This document shows, one piece after another, positions 45,743 through 54,501 of a DNA stretch of 64,000 nt. A program made the translations under genes and the position numbers. The stretch covers positions 69,501 to 133,500 of the forward strand of contig NZ_CP136684.1 in assembly GCF_032921865.1 (NCBI RefSeq). Reading direction: 5' to 3'. The first letter of the stretch is position 1. Every line of letters begins with the position of its first letter. Below the pieces are notes generated by a model. It made no database searches. It saw only the letters and a program-made list of their open reading frames with translations, and was not told the origin of the DNA. This DNA is from Thalassospira lucentensis (GTDB taxonomy: Bacteria > Pseudomonadota > Alphaproteobacteria > Rhodospirillales > Thalassospiraceae).

Positions 45743-46636
45743 TCAGGCCAGTTCAAGTTCCGAAATCTGTTTGGCCTCTTTCAGCAATGCGGACACAACC
45801 GGTGTCGCCGGCTCGCGCTTCGCCGCAATCATGCCCACAAGATGCGATGCATCGGGATCGACAATCGGGATCGATTTGACCCGATCACGCATGCTGAATT
45901 CCTTGACCATCTTGACCGGCATAATGCTGGCCCAGTTCCCCGTATGAACGTGGGTAAACAGGGCAATCATCGAATCACTTTCAAGTGTCGGGCTGACGCG
46001 CGCGCCTGCCTCGGTCAGGTGCTGATTGATAATCCGCCGGTTCTGCATATCGGGTGTCAGCAAACATAACGGAAACTCTGCCGCCTCCCGCCAAGTGATG
46101 CTTTCGCGGTCCCCGATATCATCGAAATTCGACGTCACAAGGTGATAGCGTTCATAATAAAGCGGGATCGATGTCACCCGGCCAAGCGGTTCATTATCCA
46201 GATAGGTAATGCCGACATCGATTTGAAGGTTATCAAGCAATGCCTGTATTTCAGTCGATGTCCGCGACAATACCGCAAAAGTCACATCCGGATGCTTTTC
46301 GCGAAACGGGGTCGTCAATTCATGCACCATCGAAAGTGCGGTCGGAATAACTGCGATCTGCACCTGTCCGGTCAAACCGAACCGCATGGCGCGCATTTCA
46401 TCGCGCATCGACCGCGAACTGCCGACAATATGGCGCGCCCATTCCAGAACCCGTTCACCTTCGGGCGTTAACCCCTGATACCGTGAGCCGCGCCGCACAA
46501 GCACCACCCCCAAATGATCTTCAAGCTGGCGCAGGGCACTGGAAAGGGTTGGCTGTGTCACGCCGCATTCCTCGGCGGCGTGACCAAAATGCTGCTCGCG
46601 GGCAAGCACCATAAACATTTCGAGTTTGTCGATCAT
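45743..46636 (-). CDS. LysR-family transcriptional regulator of formate dehydrogenase genes
   Basis: A 297-residue regulator: N-terminal winged helix (MIDKLEMFMVLAREQHFGHAAEECGVTQPTLSSALRQLEDHLGVVLVRRG) and a periplasmic-binding-like effector domain (about 90-290; GQVQIAVIPTALSMVHELTTPF, IDVGITYLDNEPLG). ATG 46636 gives the standard LysR N-terminus; the frame is open for 50 more codons upstream without a clear ribosome site. It is directly upstream of fdsG in the same direction, the usual fdsR position. Confidence 0.9.
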   Translation of the reverse strand: MIDKLEMFMVLAREQHFGHAAEECGVTQPTLSSALRQLEDHLGVVLVRRGSRYQGLTPEGERVLEWARHIVGSSRSMRDEMRAMRFGLTGQVQIAVIPTALSMVHELTTPFREKHPDVTFAVLSRTSTEIQALLDNLQIDVGITYLDNEPLGRVTSIPLYYERYHLVTSNFDDIGDRESITWREAAEFPLCLLTPDMQNRRIINQHLTEAGARVSPTLESDSMIALFTHVHTGNWASIMPVKMVKEFSMRDRVKSIPIVDPDASHLVGMIAAKREPATPVVSALLKEAKQISELELA

Positions 46637-46851
46637 GGCGTATCCGGCGCCTTTCGGAGTTACCCCCATATGGTGGCGCACTTTATGTGATTGGTGGACA
46701 CCATTTACGGGGCGGATGTCCTGATCGCAGGATAACCCGAAAGGCCATAAAAACCGAGGGGTTAATCCTGCAACAGGACCGGACATGACATTGATGCACT
46801 TTCATGTCCAGACGGGTCTGGGGACAGACAGACATACCCGAACCCTTTGGC

Positions 46852-46876
46852 GCCGGTCGGGGTCAAGCCGACCGGC
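46852..46876 (-). terminator. Hairpin downstream of the OFA transporter gene
   Basis: GCCGGTCGG / CCGACCGGC, 9-bp perfect stem, 7-nt loop, 15 nt after the transporter stop. No U-run on the minus strand; probable weak terminator. Confidence 0.5.
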
Positions 46877-46890
46877 TCCGGGGTTTGGTA

Positions 46891-48633
46891 CTACGCTTCA
46901 GACGTTGCCTCGCGGCCTGACGGTGTCGGCTTTGCAGGCTCGGCCGTGGTTTCCATGTAATGCTTGTCATGGATCGGCTTGACCAGTGCGTTGGCAATCA
47001 GGCCAATCACCAGCAGGGCCGCCATGGCATACATGGTGGTGTTATAAAGGCTCGGCGTCGGATCAACCGTCCCGGCAGGGGCGATTTCCATCAGACGGCC
47101 AATGGTAACGGTTTTGGCAGCAATCAGCTGATCAAGCTGATCCATACCGGCACCGAACTTTGCCTGAAACGCTGCCGGATCAATCTTGGCCGCCAGTTCC
47201 TTGACCGAGTTCCCGACCGAGGTCTGACGCAACTGGGTGATGGCAACCGGCCCCAGCACGCCTGCAACACTCCATGCGGTCAGAAGACGGCCATGGATGC
47301 CACCGACATATTTGGTACCGAAAACATCAGCAAGATAGGCCGGAATGGTCGCAAAACCACCGCCATACATGGTGAAGATGATCATGGTTGCGCCATAGAA
47401 CATCACAAGCCACGTCACGACCGGGTTCACACTGACCTGTCCCGCAGCATACGGGATCGACAGATAAAGGATGATGCCAAGAATGAAGAAGCAGTAATAG
47501 GTGTTCTTCCGCCCGATATAGTCCGAGGTCGATGCCCAGAAGAAGCGGCCGCACATGTTAAAGACCGAAATCATGAAGACATAGGTCGCAGCAAAACCGG
47601 AATTGACAATCAGCGGCAGCGTGCTGCCAAAGATTTCCGTCATCATGGTTTTGGCAACACCAATCACCCCGATACCCGCCGTCACGTTAAAGCACAGAAC
47701 GATCCACAGCATGTAGAATTGCGGGGTTTTAAGTGCCTGATCGATATGGACGTTTTTCTGGGTGATCATCCGCTTGGAGGCTTCTTCGCCCGTTGGCGGT
47801 GTCCAGCCTGCCGGCAGCCAGCCTTCACGCGGGACACGATACGAGAATGCCGCAATGATCATGACAATGAAATAAGCCACACCAAGCGTGATGAAGGTTG
47901 CCGATGCACCAGTATTACCGGTCCCCGCAACATAAACACCTTCCTCGATCGGAACCGGCGCCGATGCCACCTGGGCTGCACCTGCAATCACGACTTCGAC
48001 CATCTGGCCACCGACTTCGGCCATGCGTTTGCCGCCTTCGGTCACCAGGTTAACAGCACTTTCCGGGCCAAGATATTCCGGCACCTTGTAGAAGAATGAA
48101 AGCAAACCTTCCTTGATCGGTGTCGCGATCATCGCCCCGCCGCCAAAGCCCATGATGGCCATACCGGTTGCCATACCGCGCCGGTCCGGGAACCAGCGGA
48201 TCAGCGTTGAAACCGGCGATACATAGCCAAGACCAAGACCGGCCCCGCCAATCACACCGTAACCAAGATAAACCAGCCAAAGCTGATGGCTGGCAATGCC
48301 AAGACCACCAATGATGAAGCCCCCGCCCCAGCAGCAGGCAGCAACAACGCCAACCATACGCGGGCCGACTTCTTCAAGCCACTTGCCACCGAATGCCGCC
48401 GCAAGACCAAGGCAGACAATCGCAACCGAGAAAATCCAGACGACAGATTGCAGCCCCCAATCACCGGAACTTGCGGCAACAACACCGAATTCCTTGACCA
48501 AAGGCGGGTTGAAAATCGACCAGGCATAGACCGAGCCGATGCAAAGATGGATGGCAATGGATGCTGGCGGGACTTTCCAGCGGTTGAAATCGTCCCCTGC
48601 AACGATATGTTCTTTTTTAAGGCGATCAAACAT
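46891..48633 (-). CDS. OFA-family major facilitator transporter (oxalate/formate antiporter type)
   Basis: A 580-residue inner-membrane MFS protein with about 12 helices. N-terminal IHLCIGSVYAWSIFNPPL and GLGLGYVSPVSTLIRWFPDRRGMATGMAIMGFGGGA are hallmarks of the OFA group; the second half begins MLWIVLCFNVTAGIGVIG. Two inserts are unusual: one of about 90 residues between helices 5-6 and 7 (about 185-275, rich in Val/Glu) and one late periplasmic or cytoplasmic loop (about 480-535, KELAAKIDPAAFQAKFG). CGGGAGGAAAAACACAA precedes ATG 48633. Likely substrates are formate, oxalate or other small carboxylates. A sigma-54 promoter and two enhancer-like sites lie upstream, next to a sensor kinase and sigma-54 activator. 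Confidence 0.9.
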   Translation of the reverse strand: MFDRLKKEHIVAGDDFNRWKVPPASIAIHLCIGSVYAWSIFNPPLVKEFGVVAASSGDWGLQSVVWIFSVAIVCLGLAAAFGGKWLEEVGPRMVGVVAACCWGGGFIIGGLGIASHQLWLVYLGYGVIGGAGLGLGYVSPVSTLIRWFPDRRGMATGMAIMGFGGGAMIATPIKEGLLSFFYKVPEYLGPESAVNLVTEGGKRMAEVGGQMVEVVIAGAAQVASAPVPIEEGVYVAGTGNTGASATFITLGVAYFIVMIIAAFSYRVPREGWLPAGWTPPTGEEASKRMITQKNVHIDQALKTPQFYMLWIVLCFNVTAGIGVIGVAKTMMTEIFGSTLPLIVNSGFAATYVFMISVFNMCGRFFWASTSDYIGRKNTYYCFFILGIILYLSIPYAAGQVSVNPVVTWLVMFYGATMIIFTMYGGGFATIPAYLADVFGTKYVGGIHGRLLTAWSVAGVLGPVAITQLRQTSVGNSVKELAAKIDPAAFQAKFGAGMDQLDQLIAAKTVTIGRLMEIAPAGTVDPTPSLYNTTMYAMAALLVIGLIANALVKPIHDKHYMETTAEPAKPTPSGREATSEA

Positions 48634-48737
48634 TTGTGTTTTTCCTCCCGGTATTATGTTCATCCGGTGGCCCCATCCCCCCAATTTCGGATGAATGCTG
48701 CATGGCCATATCGGTAAGACCCGGAAAACACAGCGTC

Positions 48738-48752
48738 GCAATTGCTATGCCA
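48738..48752 (-). promoter_or_regulatory. Sigma-54 (-24/-12) promoter for the OFA transporter
   Basis: Minus strand TGGCATAGCAATTGC (48752-48738) matches TGGCAYR-N4-TTGC with exact GG-N10-GC spacing. Predicted start of transcription is near 48726, leaving a leader of about 90 nt. The activator is probably the sigma-54-dependent regulator at 50.9-52.3 kb. Confidence 0.8.
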
Positions 48753-48818
48753 TTCAGTCTGTTGCCTGATTTTCTGGAAGTTTTGGAAAGACAATCATAA
48801 TATTGCGGCGCACGCGCA

Positions 48819-48876
48819 TGGACAAAATGTCCAACAAATTTTTACCGTGCAATGCACCATCCGGACAAAATGTCCA
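48819..48876 (-). promoter_or_regulatory. Two palindromic enhancer sites for the sigma-54 activator
   Basis: TGGACA-AAA-TGTCCA at 48819-48833 and the same core GGACA-AAA-TGTCC at 48863-48875. Centres are 43 bp apart (about four helical turns) and about 100 and 143 bp upstream of the predicted start site, the right place for upstream activating sequences of an NtrC/DctD-type protein. Confidence 0.75.
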
Positions 48877-48892
48877 ATCCCTGACGGGATAA

Positions 48893-50920
48893 TCAGTCCG
48901 CCTCGGGCAACCAGATGGTGAATAACGTGCCTTTGCCTGGTTCGCTTTCAACCGTCATAGTCCCGCCCTGTCGGTCAATCAGAGTTTTACTGATCGACAA
49001 CCCCAACCCCGTACCTTCACGGCGCTTGGTCGTGTAGAACGGATCGAAAATACGGCCCAGTATTTCGGGCGACATGCCCGTACCCGTATCGCGGATCGAA
49101 ATGCGAATGCCGGGTTTTCCTTTCTGGTCAAAATCCTCGTCAATCAGGGTTAACGTACCACTGTCGGGCATCGCATGCAGCGCATTGACCATCAGATTGA
49201 CCAGCACCTGCTGCAATTCCGTCCGGTTCATCAGGATAAGCCGCGTGGCCAGACTTTCACGTGATACCTCTATATCGGCCTTGTTCAACAAGTGCTGCAC
49301 CAGTGGCAGGCAATCACCAATCACCTCGCCCGGTGAATGGCGCTCGACAAACCCGGCATATTCTTCGGGTTTGGCAAATTGAAGAAGCTTGGTGACAATC
49401 AGATTGATGCGGCTGACCTGTTCATCAATCAAACGGAATTCCGTTTCCGCCAGCCGCACATTTTCACCCAGCAGATCCCGCACCACATCAAGGTTCCCCT
49501 GAAGCACAGCGACCGGATTGTTGATCTCATGCGCGACGCCAGCCGTGATTTCGCCAATTGCCGCCAGTTTTTCGGACATGATCAATTGCTTGGTCGTGGC
49601 TTCAAGCTGGCGGTTGGCTTCGCGAAGTTCGCTGGTACGCGCATCGACACGCGCATTCAGTTCCTCGTTCCAGGCGCGCAAACGTTTGTCACGTTCCTGC
49701 ACCTGATCAAGCAAATCATCAAGATGTTCCGCCACCAGCGATATTTCATCCTGCACCTGATCGATATTGGTCCGAGCGCCAAAGTCGCCGCTTTCTACCC
49801 GGGCAATCGTCTGGGTCATGCGTTCAAGCGGCTTGAAAATGCCGCGCGCCCAACGCAGAAAGATCGGAACGCTCAGCGTCGCGACGAACAGAAACGCCGC
49901 AATGATAATCAGCAGGCTTTCATATTTCGTCTGGGCAAACGGCGCTTCAAGGAACCCGACATACAGCATCCCGACCCGCTTGCCAAAACTGTCGGTAATC
50001 GGCTCATAGGCTGAAATATACCAGTCATTGACGACAAATGCGCTATCGAGCCACACCTTGCCGTCTTCCAGAACATTCTGGCGCACCGCCGCCGATACCC
50101 GTGTGCCAAGCGCGCGCCGCCCTTCAAACAGCCGCACATTGGTGCTGATCCGCACATCGTCGAGAAACAGGGTCGCCGTGCCCTGGCTGCCTTCAGGAAG
50201 ACTGCCTTTGCGGTAAACCAGATCATTGATCGTATCGATAAAGACAAGGTTCTGGTTCAACAATATGCCGCCAACCAGTGCGCCGTCTATCCCCTCTGCG
50301 CCCTCCATCGGCAGGGATACATGGCTTGCCGAATGCACCACCATGCCGCGCGTTTCCGCATCGCGCGTGGTGGGCACCGCGTTGGGTGTCGGCACCAGAT
50401 CAAGCCTTGCACGCGCCGCCAGACCGGGCGAAATCGCCGCCAGATCGGCATTCTCGAATATATCTACCCCGGTCAAGGACGCCCCCGAAAGGGCGGTTGA
50501 AATCACCGGCCAGTCTGCATCAAGCCGCGGGTTGGCCTGCCTCGGTGCCGCCCCTGAAACAAGCCCCTGCCGATTGGCGATATACAGGAAATCAAGGCCA
50601 AGCTCGGCCTGCTTTGTGGCCAACAGATCATCAATCCGCGCCCGATCCCCCGATGCCAGCACATCACGAAACGTCACTGACTGGCCAAGCGCCTCAATCT
50701 GCTCGCCGGTGGTTTCCAGAATATGGGTAAAATATTGATGGGCAATCGTCAGGTCACCATTGACCTTCGATGTCAAAAGCGCGTCAAACTTGCTGTTCCA
50801 GCGCACCATCATCACGCCAAGAAGCAATGGCAAAATGACCAGTGTCGGCAATAACGCAATCGCCAGCAGTTTGAATCGCACGGACCGGGTGCGTTTGGTA
50901 CGGCGGCTCCGCCACGGCAT
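48893..50920 (-). CDS. DctB-like sensor histidine kinase
   Basis: A 675-residue membrane kinase. First helix about 20-42, a large periplasmic Cache-type sensor (about 43-325, with an IANRQGLVSGAAPRQANP strand typical of the family), second helix about 330-352, HAMP (LERMTQTIARVESGDFGART), a coiled-coil linker (about 420-470), phosphoacceptor GEITAGVAHEINNPVAVLQGN and ATPase (VNLMVNALHAM N-box; RDTGTGMSP; GTGLGLSISKTLI). ATG 50920 overlaps the response-regulator stop (TGATG), indicating translational coupling; 4 extra upstream codons are possible. Sensed compound is likely the substrate of the adjacent OFA transporter. Confidence 0.92.
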   Translation of the reverse strand: MPWRSRRTKRTRSVRFKLLAIALLPTLVILPLLLGVMMVRWNSKFDALLTSKVNGDLTIAHQYFTHILETTGEQIEALGQSVTFRDVLASGDRARIDDLLATKQAELGLDFLYIANRQGLVSGAAPRQANPRLDADWPVISTALSGASLTGVDIFENADLAAISPGLAARARLDLVPTPNAVPTTRDAETRGMVVHSASHVSLPMEGAEGIDGALVGGILLNQNLVFIDTINDLVYRKGSLPEGSQGTATLFLDDVRISTNVRLFEGRRALGTRVSAAVRQNVLEDGKVWLDSAFVVNDWYISAYEPITDSFGKRVGMLYVGFLEAPFAQTKYESLLIIIAAFLFVATLSVPIFLRWARGIFKPLERMTQTIARVESGDFGARTNIDQVQDEISLVAEHLDDLLDQVQERDKRLRAWNEELNARVDARTSELREANRQLEATTKQLIMSEKLAAIGEITAGVAHEINNPVAVLQGNLDVVRDLLGENVRLAETEFRLIDEQVSRINLIVTKLLQFAKPEEYAGFVERHSPGEVIGDCLPLVQHLLNKADIEVSRESLATRLILMNRTELQQVLVNLMVNALHAMPDSGTLTLIDEDFDQKGKPGIRISIRDTGTGMSPEILGRIFDPFYTTKRREGTGLGLSISKTLIDRQGGTMTVESEPGKGTLFTIWLPEAD

Positions 50921-52347
50921 CAATCGGCCCAATCGGCAAATTTGCGGTCAATCGTCTTGCGCGAAATGCCCAGACGCCGCGCGGCTTCATTGCGATTGCC
51001 GCCGGTCTTGTGCACCATCGCCATGATGTGACGCCGTTCCATTTCCTCCAGCGTCTCGTCCTGATCGGTATGGCCATCCATCCCAGCCTGCTCGTCGCGG
51101 AATTCTGCCGGGAACCGCCCAAGGATCAGGGTGCGTTCCACAAGGTTGCGCAATTCGCGCACATTGCCAGGCCAGTCATATCGCGTCAATCCGGCACGCA
51201 CCGCCCCATCCATCGCGACTTGCGGCACCCCAAGCTGCTTGGACAGCTTGCTCATAAAGAGGCTGGCGAGTTCAAGCACGTCATCCCCGCGCTCGCGCAG
51301 GGGCGGCATCGCGATATGCATGACATTGATCCGGTAAAACAGATCGGCACGGAAACGGCCCGCTTCGACCTCTGCCTCAAGATCGGCATTGGTGGCAAAA
51401 ACAAACCGCAGATCGACCGGTGCCTCGCGCTCCGATCCCACGGGGCGGATACGGCGGCTTTCAATCGCGCGCAAAAGCTTGCTTTGCGTCGCCAGCGACA
51501 ATTCCCCGACCTCGTCGAGAAACAGGGTACCACCCTGCGCATGCATGAAAAGCCCGTCGCGCGTGGTTTGCGCCCCGGTGAAGGCCCCTTTCAGGTGCCC
51601 GAACAATTCGGCCTCTATCATCTCGGACGGAATGGCGGCACAATTGATCGGCACGAACGGCTTTTCGGCCCGGTCAGATAACGCATGTAATGACCGAGCG
51701 GTAACCTCCTTGCCCGTGCCGCTTTCGCCAGAAATCAGGATTGATGTCGGAAGGGGGGCCACCCGTGCAATGGTTTCGCGGATTTCCTGGATTTGCGCAG
51801 AATAGCCAATCAGCTTGTCGCGCAACAGAACGTGATCGGATGTTGCGCGCAATTCATGGCGCAAAACATGGTTTTCACGCCGCAACCGCATCCGGTCAAG
51901 GCAGCGCGCCACCGCATTCAAAATCTGGTTGGATCGAAACGGTTTAAGGACAAAATCAACCGCACCAGCCCGCAATGCCTTGATCGCGGTATCCAGATCG
52001 GCATAGGCAGTCATCAGGATGGCATCGGAAAAAAAGCCGATCTCGCGCTGCTCGGTCAACCACTCAACCCCGGACTTGCCCGGCATGATGTTATCAAGGA
52101 TCACGACGTCGAAATGATGCTGATCCAGAAGCTTGGTCGCTTCTTCGCAATCGGCGGCTTCTTCCACCCGCTTGGCGCGCGGCCCCAATGTACGGACAAG
52201 GAAATTGCGCATGCCCGGTTCGTCATCGACGATCAGGATCGATGCCTTTTCCAGCCACGGCCCGAATTCCGGCCCCGGCTTGCCATCCGGTTGCGATGCA
52301 GGTGATGGTGCAACCAGATCCGGCGCCCCCATTGCAATCGATCTCAT
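50920..52347 (-). CDS. Sigma-54-dependent response regulator (DctD/NtrC type)
   Basis: A 475-residue activator: receiver (about 35-150; ILIVDDEPGM, phospho-Asp in VVILDNIMPGKSG, TAYADLDTAIKALRAGAVDFVLKPF), AAA+ domain (about 175-410) with Walker A GESGTGKE, the sigma-54-contacting GAFTGA loop, Walker B GTLFLDEVGEL and WPGNVRELRNLVERT, and a Fis-type helix-turn-helix at the C-terminus (NRNEAARRLGISRKTIDRKF). GGCGGAGGAATATCA precedes ATG 52347. It is the most likely binder of the GGACA-AAA-TGTCC sites before the OFA gene. Confidence 0.94.
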   Translation of the reverse strand: MRSIAMGAPDLVAPSPASQPDGKPGPEFGPWLEKASILIVDDEPGMRNFLVRTLGPRAKRVEEAADCEEATKLLDQHHFDVVILDNIMPGKSGVEWLTEQREIGFFSDAILMTAYADLDTAIKALRAGAVDFVLKPFRSNQILNAVARCLDRMRLRRENHVLRHELRATSDHVLLRDKLIGYSAQIQEIRETIARVAPLPTSILISGESGTGKEVTARSLHALSDRAEKPFVPINCAAIPSEMIEAELFGHLKGAFTGAQTTRDGLFMHAQGGTLFLDEVGELSLATQSKLLRAIESRRIRPVGSEREAPVDLRFVFATNADLEAEVEAGRFRADLFYRINVMHIAMPPLRERGDDVLELASLFMSKLSKQLGVPQVAMDGAVRAGLTRYDWPGNVRELRNLVERTLILGRFPAEFRDEQAGMDGHTDQDETLEEMERRHIMAMVHKTGGNRNEAARRLGISRKTIDRKFADWAD

Positions 52348-53074
52348 TGATATTCCTCCGCCAATCATCCCGGTCATTTTGTTTTTATTTTTTCGAAGAT
52401 TAGATCAGCAGAAGATGAAAAGCAAAATATGTGATTGCGGCAAATATCCCTGCTCATACGCTCGGTTGTAATCGACGGCCTATCAAAGTTGAAGGCTCTG
52501 CTCTCAGGACGTGGAGCATCCGTAGTCAATTTCCGTAACGGATTTTGTTCTCCGACAAACGGTTTTACATGGCGGAGCATCGCGGCATGCCAGAGAACCA
52601 TACTGCAGGGCTTGATAACCCCATACCTGAACGGAATCGCTCACAAAAAACGGCTTAAAACGTGGCAGTTAACTTCGTGTCCGGCTCAGGACGAGCATAG
52701 TGGATGCGTCTTTTCTTAGTCGGCCCGATCATTTTCCGCAGCTTTGCTGAAACAATCATCCCGATGAGAACAAAGGAAAGATCCCCCCAAGTTCCGGAAC
52801 ATGCGTTTCTCTTTAGCCTTTCACATGTCGCAGTTGTGAATCCTACTCATAAAATCTCTCGAAATAATTCCTTTGTATAGGTACAATTCAATAATCGACC
52901 TGCTATAGACAGAAATCCAAATCGAATTGGAACGCAATTCCGCAGAAACAAGCGGAAATTCAACAATTAGAATCAAAGAGATCGACTGGTTGGGGTCACT
53001 ATACAGGCGGTAGCAAGCGGGTTATAAACCGCGTAGCTGCGTCATGGACAAGACCTAATTTGGGGGCGACCAGA
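52348..53074. other. Intergenic region of about 0.7 kb without recognised gene
   Basis: Lower in G+C than the genes to the left. A 94-codon frame (52435-52719, plus) has no recognisable domain, a poor ribosome site and many rare residues, so it is not called. A perfect inverted repeat GAATTG-GAACG-CAATTC lies at 52924-52940 and may be an operator for the polysaccharide genes; no convincing promoter was picked. Confidence 0.4.
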
Positions 53075-54490
53075 GTGCTTGCGCATAGCAGAAGCCACGT
53101 GCTTCTCAGGGATTTAATGGCGATTGGCGATATTGCGGTGCTGCTGCTTGCGGCATTGTTTGCGTCGTGGTTGCGTTTTGATGCAATCCTGCCGCCTGAT
53201 CACCTTCTGCTTCCGGTATTTGCAACGCCACTTTTTTATCTGGCAGCAATGATGGTTTTGGGCGGTTATTATACGCTTGACCCGCAAACGCTTCAGATGG
53301 GGCTTTTGCGTGTACTTGGTGCATTGGCAATTTCTTTTTCCCTGCTGCTGGCGATTGCCTATTTCTCCAAGGTATCGGATGAATTTTCCCGCCTTTGGAC
53401 TGCATATTTTGCGTTGGCGGGTTTGATATCCATTATCACCCTTCGGCTATGCAGCTTTGGGATTTTACGTGCCCTTGGCAAACAGGATATATTCCGTCCG
53501 ACGATTGCGATTATCGGGTCACTGCCGACCCCATATATAATCGAAACACTTGAGTCCCGGGTTCTGGCGCACCGCTATCGTATCATCCATCGCTGCCTGA
53601 TCAGGAAGGATGAAACTACAGCAGCCGAGTTGCAAGGCTGCCTTGCCAAATTGCGCCGAGCCGGGCCGGACATGATCATATTGGCGCTCTCGGAAACGGA
53701 TAAAGTACGTTTCGCTAACGAGCTTGACGATATTGATGCCATATCCTCCGAAATACTCGAAATCGGAGACTTTTCGAGCCGTCAGCCTGCCGATACAGAG
53801 GGAAATGCCACTTTGGATCCCGGAAGCGAATGGATCGTAATGGCTGGCCTTCCCTTCATTCGCCGCGCGATCCGTCCGTTCGGGTTACGGGGATGGTGGA
53901 TCAAACGGGTCGAGGATATCGTGATCGGATCGATTGCGATCATTATCGCCGCACCAATTATGCTTGTCGTGGCGTTTCTTGTGAAAGTCACCAGCCCCGG
54001 TCCGATATTTTACATACAACTCCGCCATGGCTTTAATGGTGAACCAATCCGCGTGCTTAAATTCCGATCAATGTATGTTGACGGATGCTCTGCCAGAGAC
54101 GCGAGCACAGTGCTACAGGCAACTCGCGATGACGCACGTATAACGCCGTTTGGTGCCTTCATTCGCAAGACCAGTCTTGATGAACTACCACAATTGTTTA
54201 ATGTGTTACGTGGAGAAATGTCATTGGTTGGCCCTCGGCCACATGCAACGCAGCACAACAAACATTATCGCTCCCGTATAGATGGATACTTTGCTCGGCA
54301 TCGAGTAAAACCGGGAATCACAGGGTGGGCTCAGGTAAACGGGTGGCGCGGAGAAACTGACACAGATGAAAAAATGCGCCAAAGAATACTCCGGGATATG
54401 TTTTACATTTCACATTGGTCGATATGGTTTGATATACGAATACTGGCTTTGACGGTCATAAGAACATCATTTGATAAAAATGCTTTTTAA
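53075..54490 (+). CDS. Initiating sugar-phosphate transferase (WcaJ/exopolysaccharide glycosylphosphotransferase family)
   Basis: A membrane enzyme of about 471 residues that transfers a sugar-1-phosphate onto undecaprenyl phosphate, the first step of repeat-unit synthesis. Four N-terminal helices (first about 150 residues), a degenerate Rossmann-like cytosolic domain ([18 protein letters not shown]), a fifth helix (about 290-310) and the catalytic bacterial sugar transferase domain: [71 protein letters not shown] and [23 protein letters not shown] 53075 after GGGGGCGA is preferred; TTG 53060 or ATG 53117 are alternatives. The base composition falls toward the 3' end. Confidence 0.88.
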   Translation: MLAHSRSHVLLRDLMAIGDIAVLLLAALFASWLRFDAILPPDHLLLPVFATPLFYLAAMMVLGGYYTLDPQTLQMGLLRVLGALAISFSLLLAIAYFSKVSDEFSRLWTAYFALAGLISIITLRLCSFGILRALGKQDIFRPTIAIIGSLPTPYIIETLESRVLAHRYRIIHRCLIRKDETTAAELQGCLAKLRRAGPDMIILALSETDKVRFANELDDIDAISSEILEIGDFSSRQPADTEGNATLDPGSEWIVMAGLPFIRRAIRPFGLRGWWIKRVEDIVIGSIAIIIAAPIMLVVAFLVKVTSPGPIFYIQLRHGFNGEPIRVLKFRSMYVDGCSARDASTVLQATRDDARITPFGAFIRKTSLDELPQLFNVLRGEMSLVGPRPHATQHNKHYRSRIDGYFARHRVKPGITGWAQVNGWRGETDTDEKMRQRILRDMFYISHWSIWFDIRILALTVIRTSFDKNAF

Positions 54491-54501
54491 CGAAGAAAAT
54501 T

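Noticed and set aside
46960-48099. 379-codon plus-strand frame opposite the OFA transporter
   Set aside because: Antisense shadow: the transporter frame has clear membrane helices and family motifs, the opposite frame does not.
52435-52719. 94-codon frame in the gap before the polysaccharide genes, possible transposase remnant
   Set aside because: No transposase motif, terminal repeats or ribosome site could be found.
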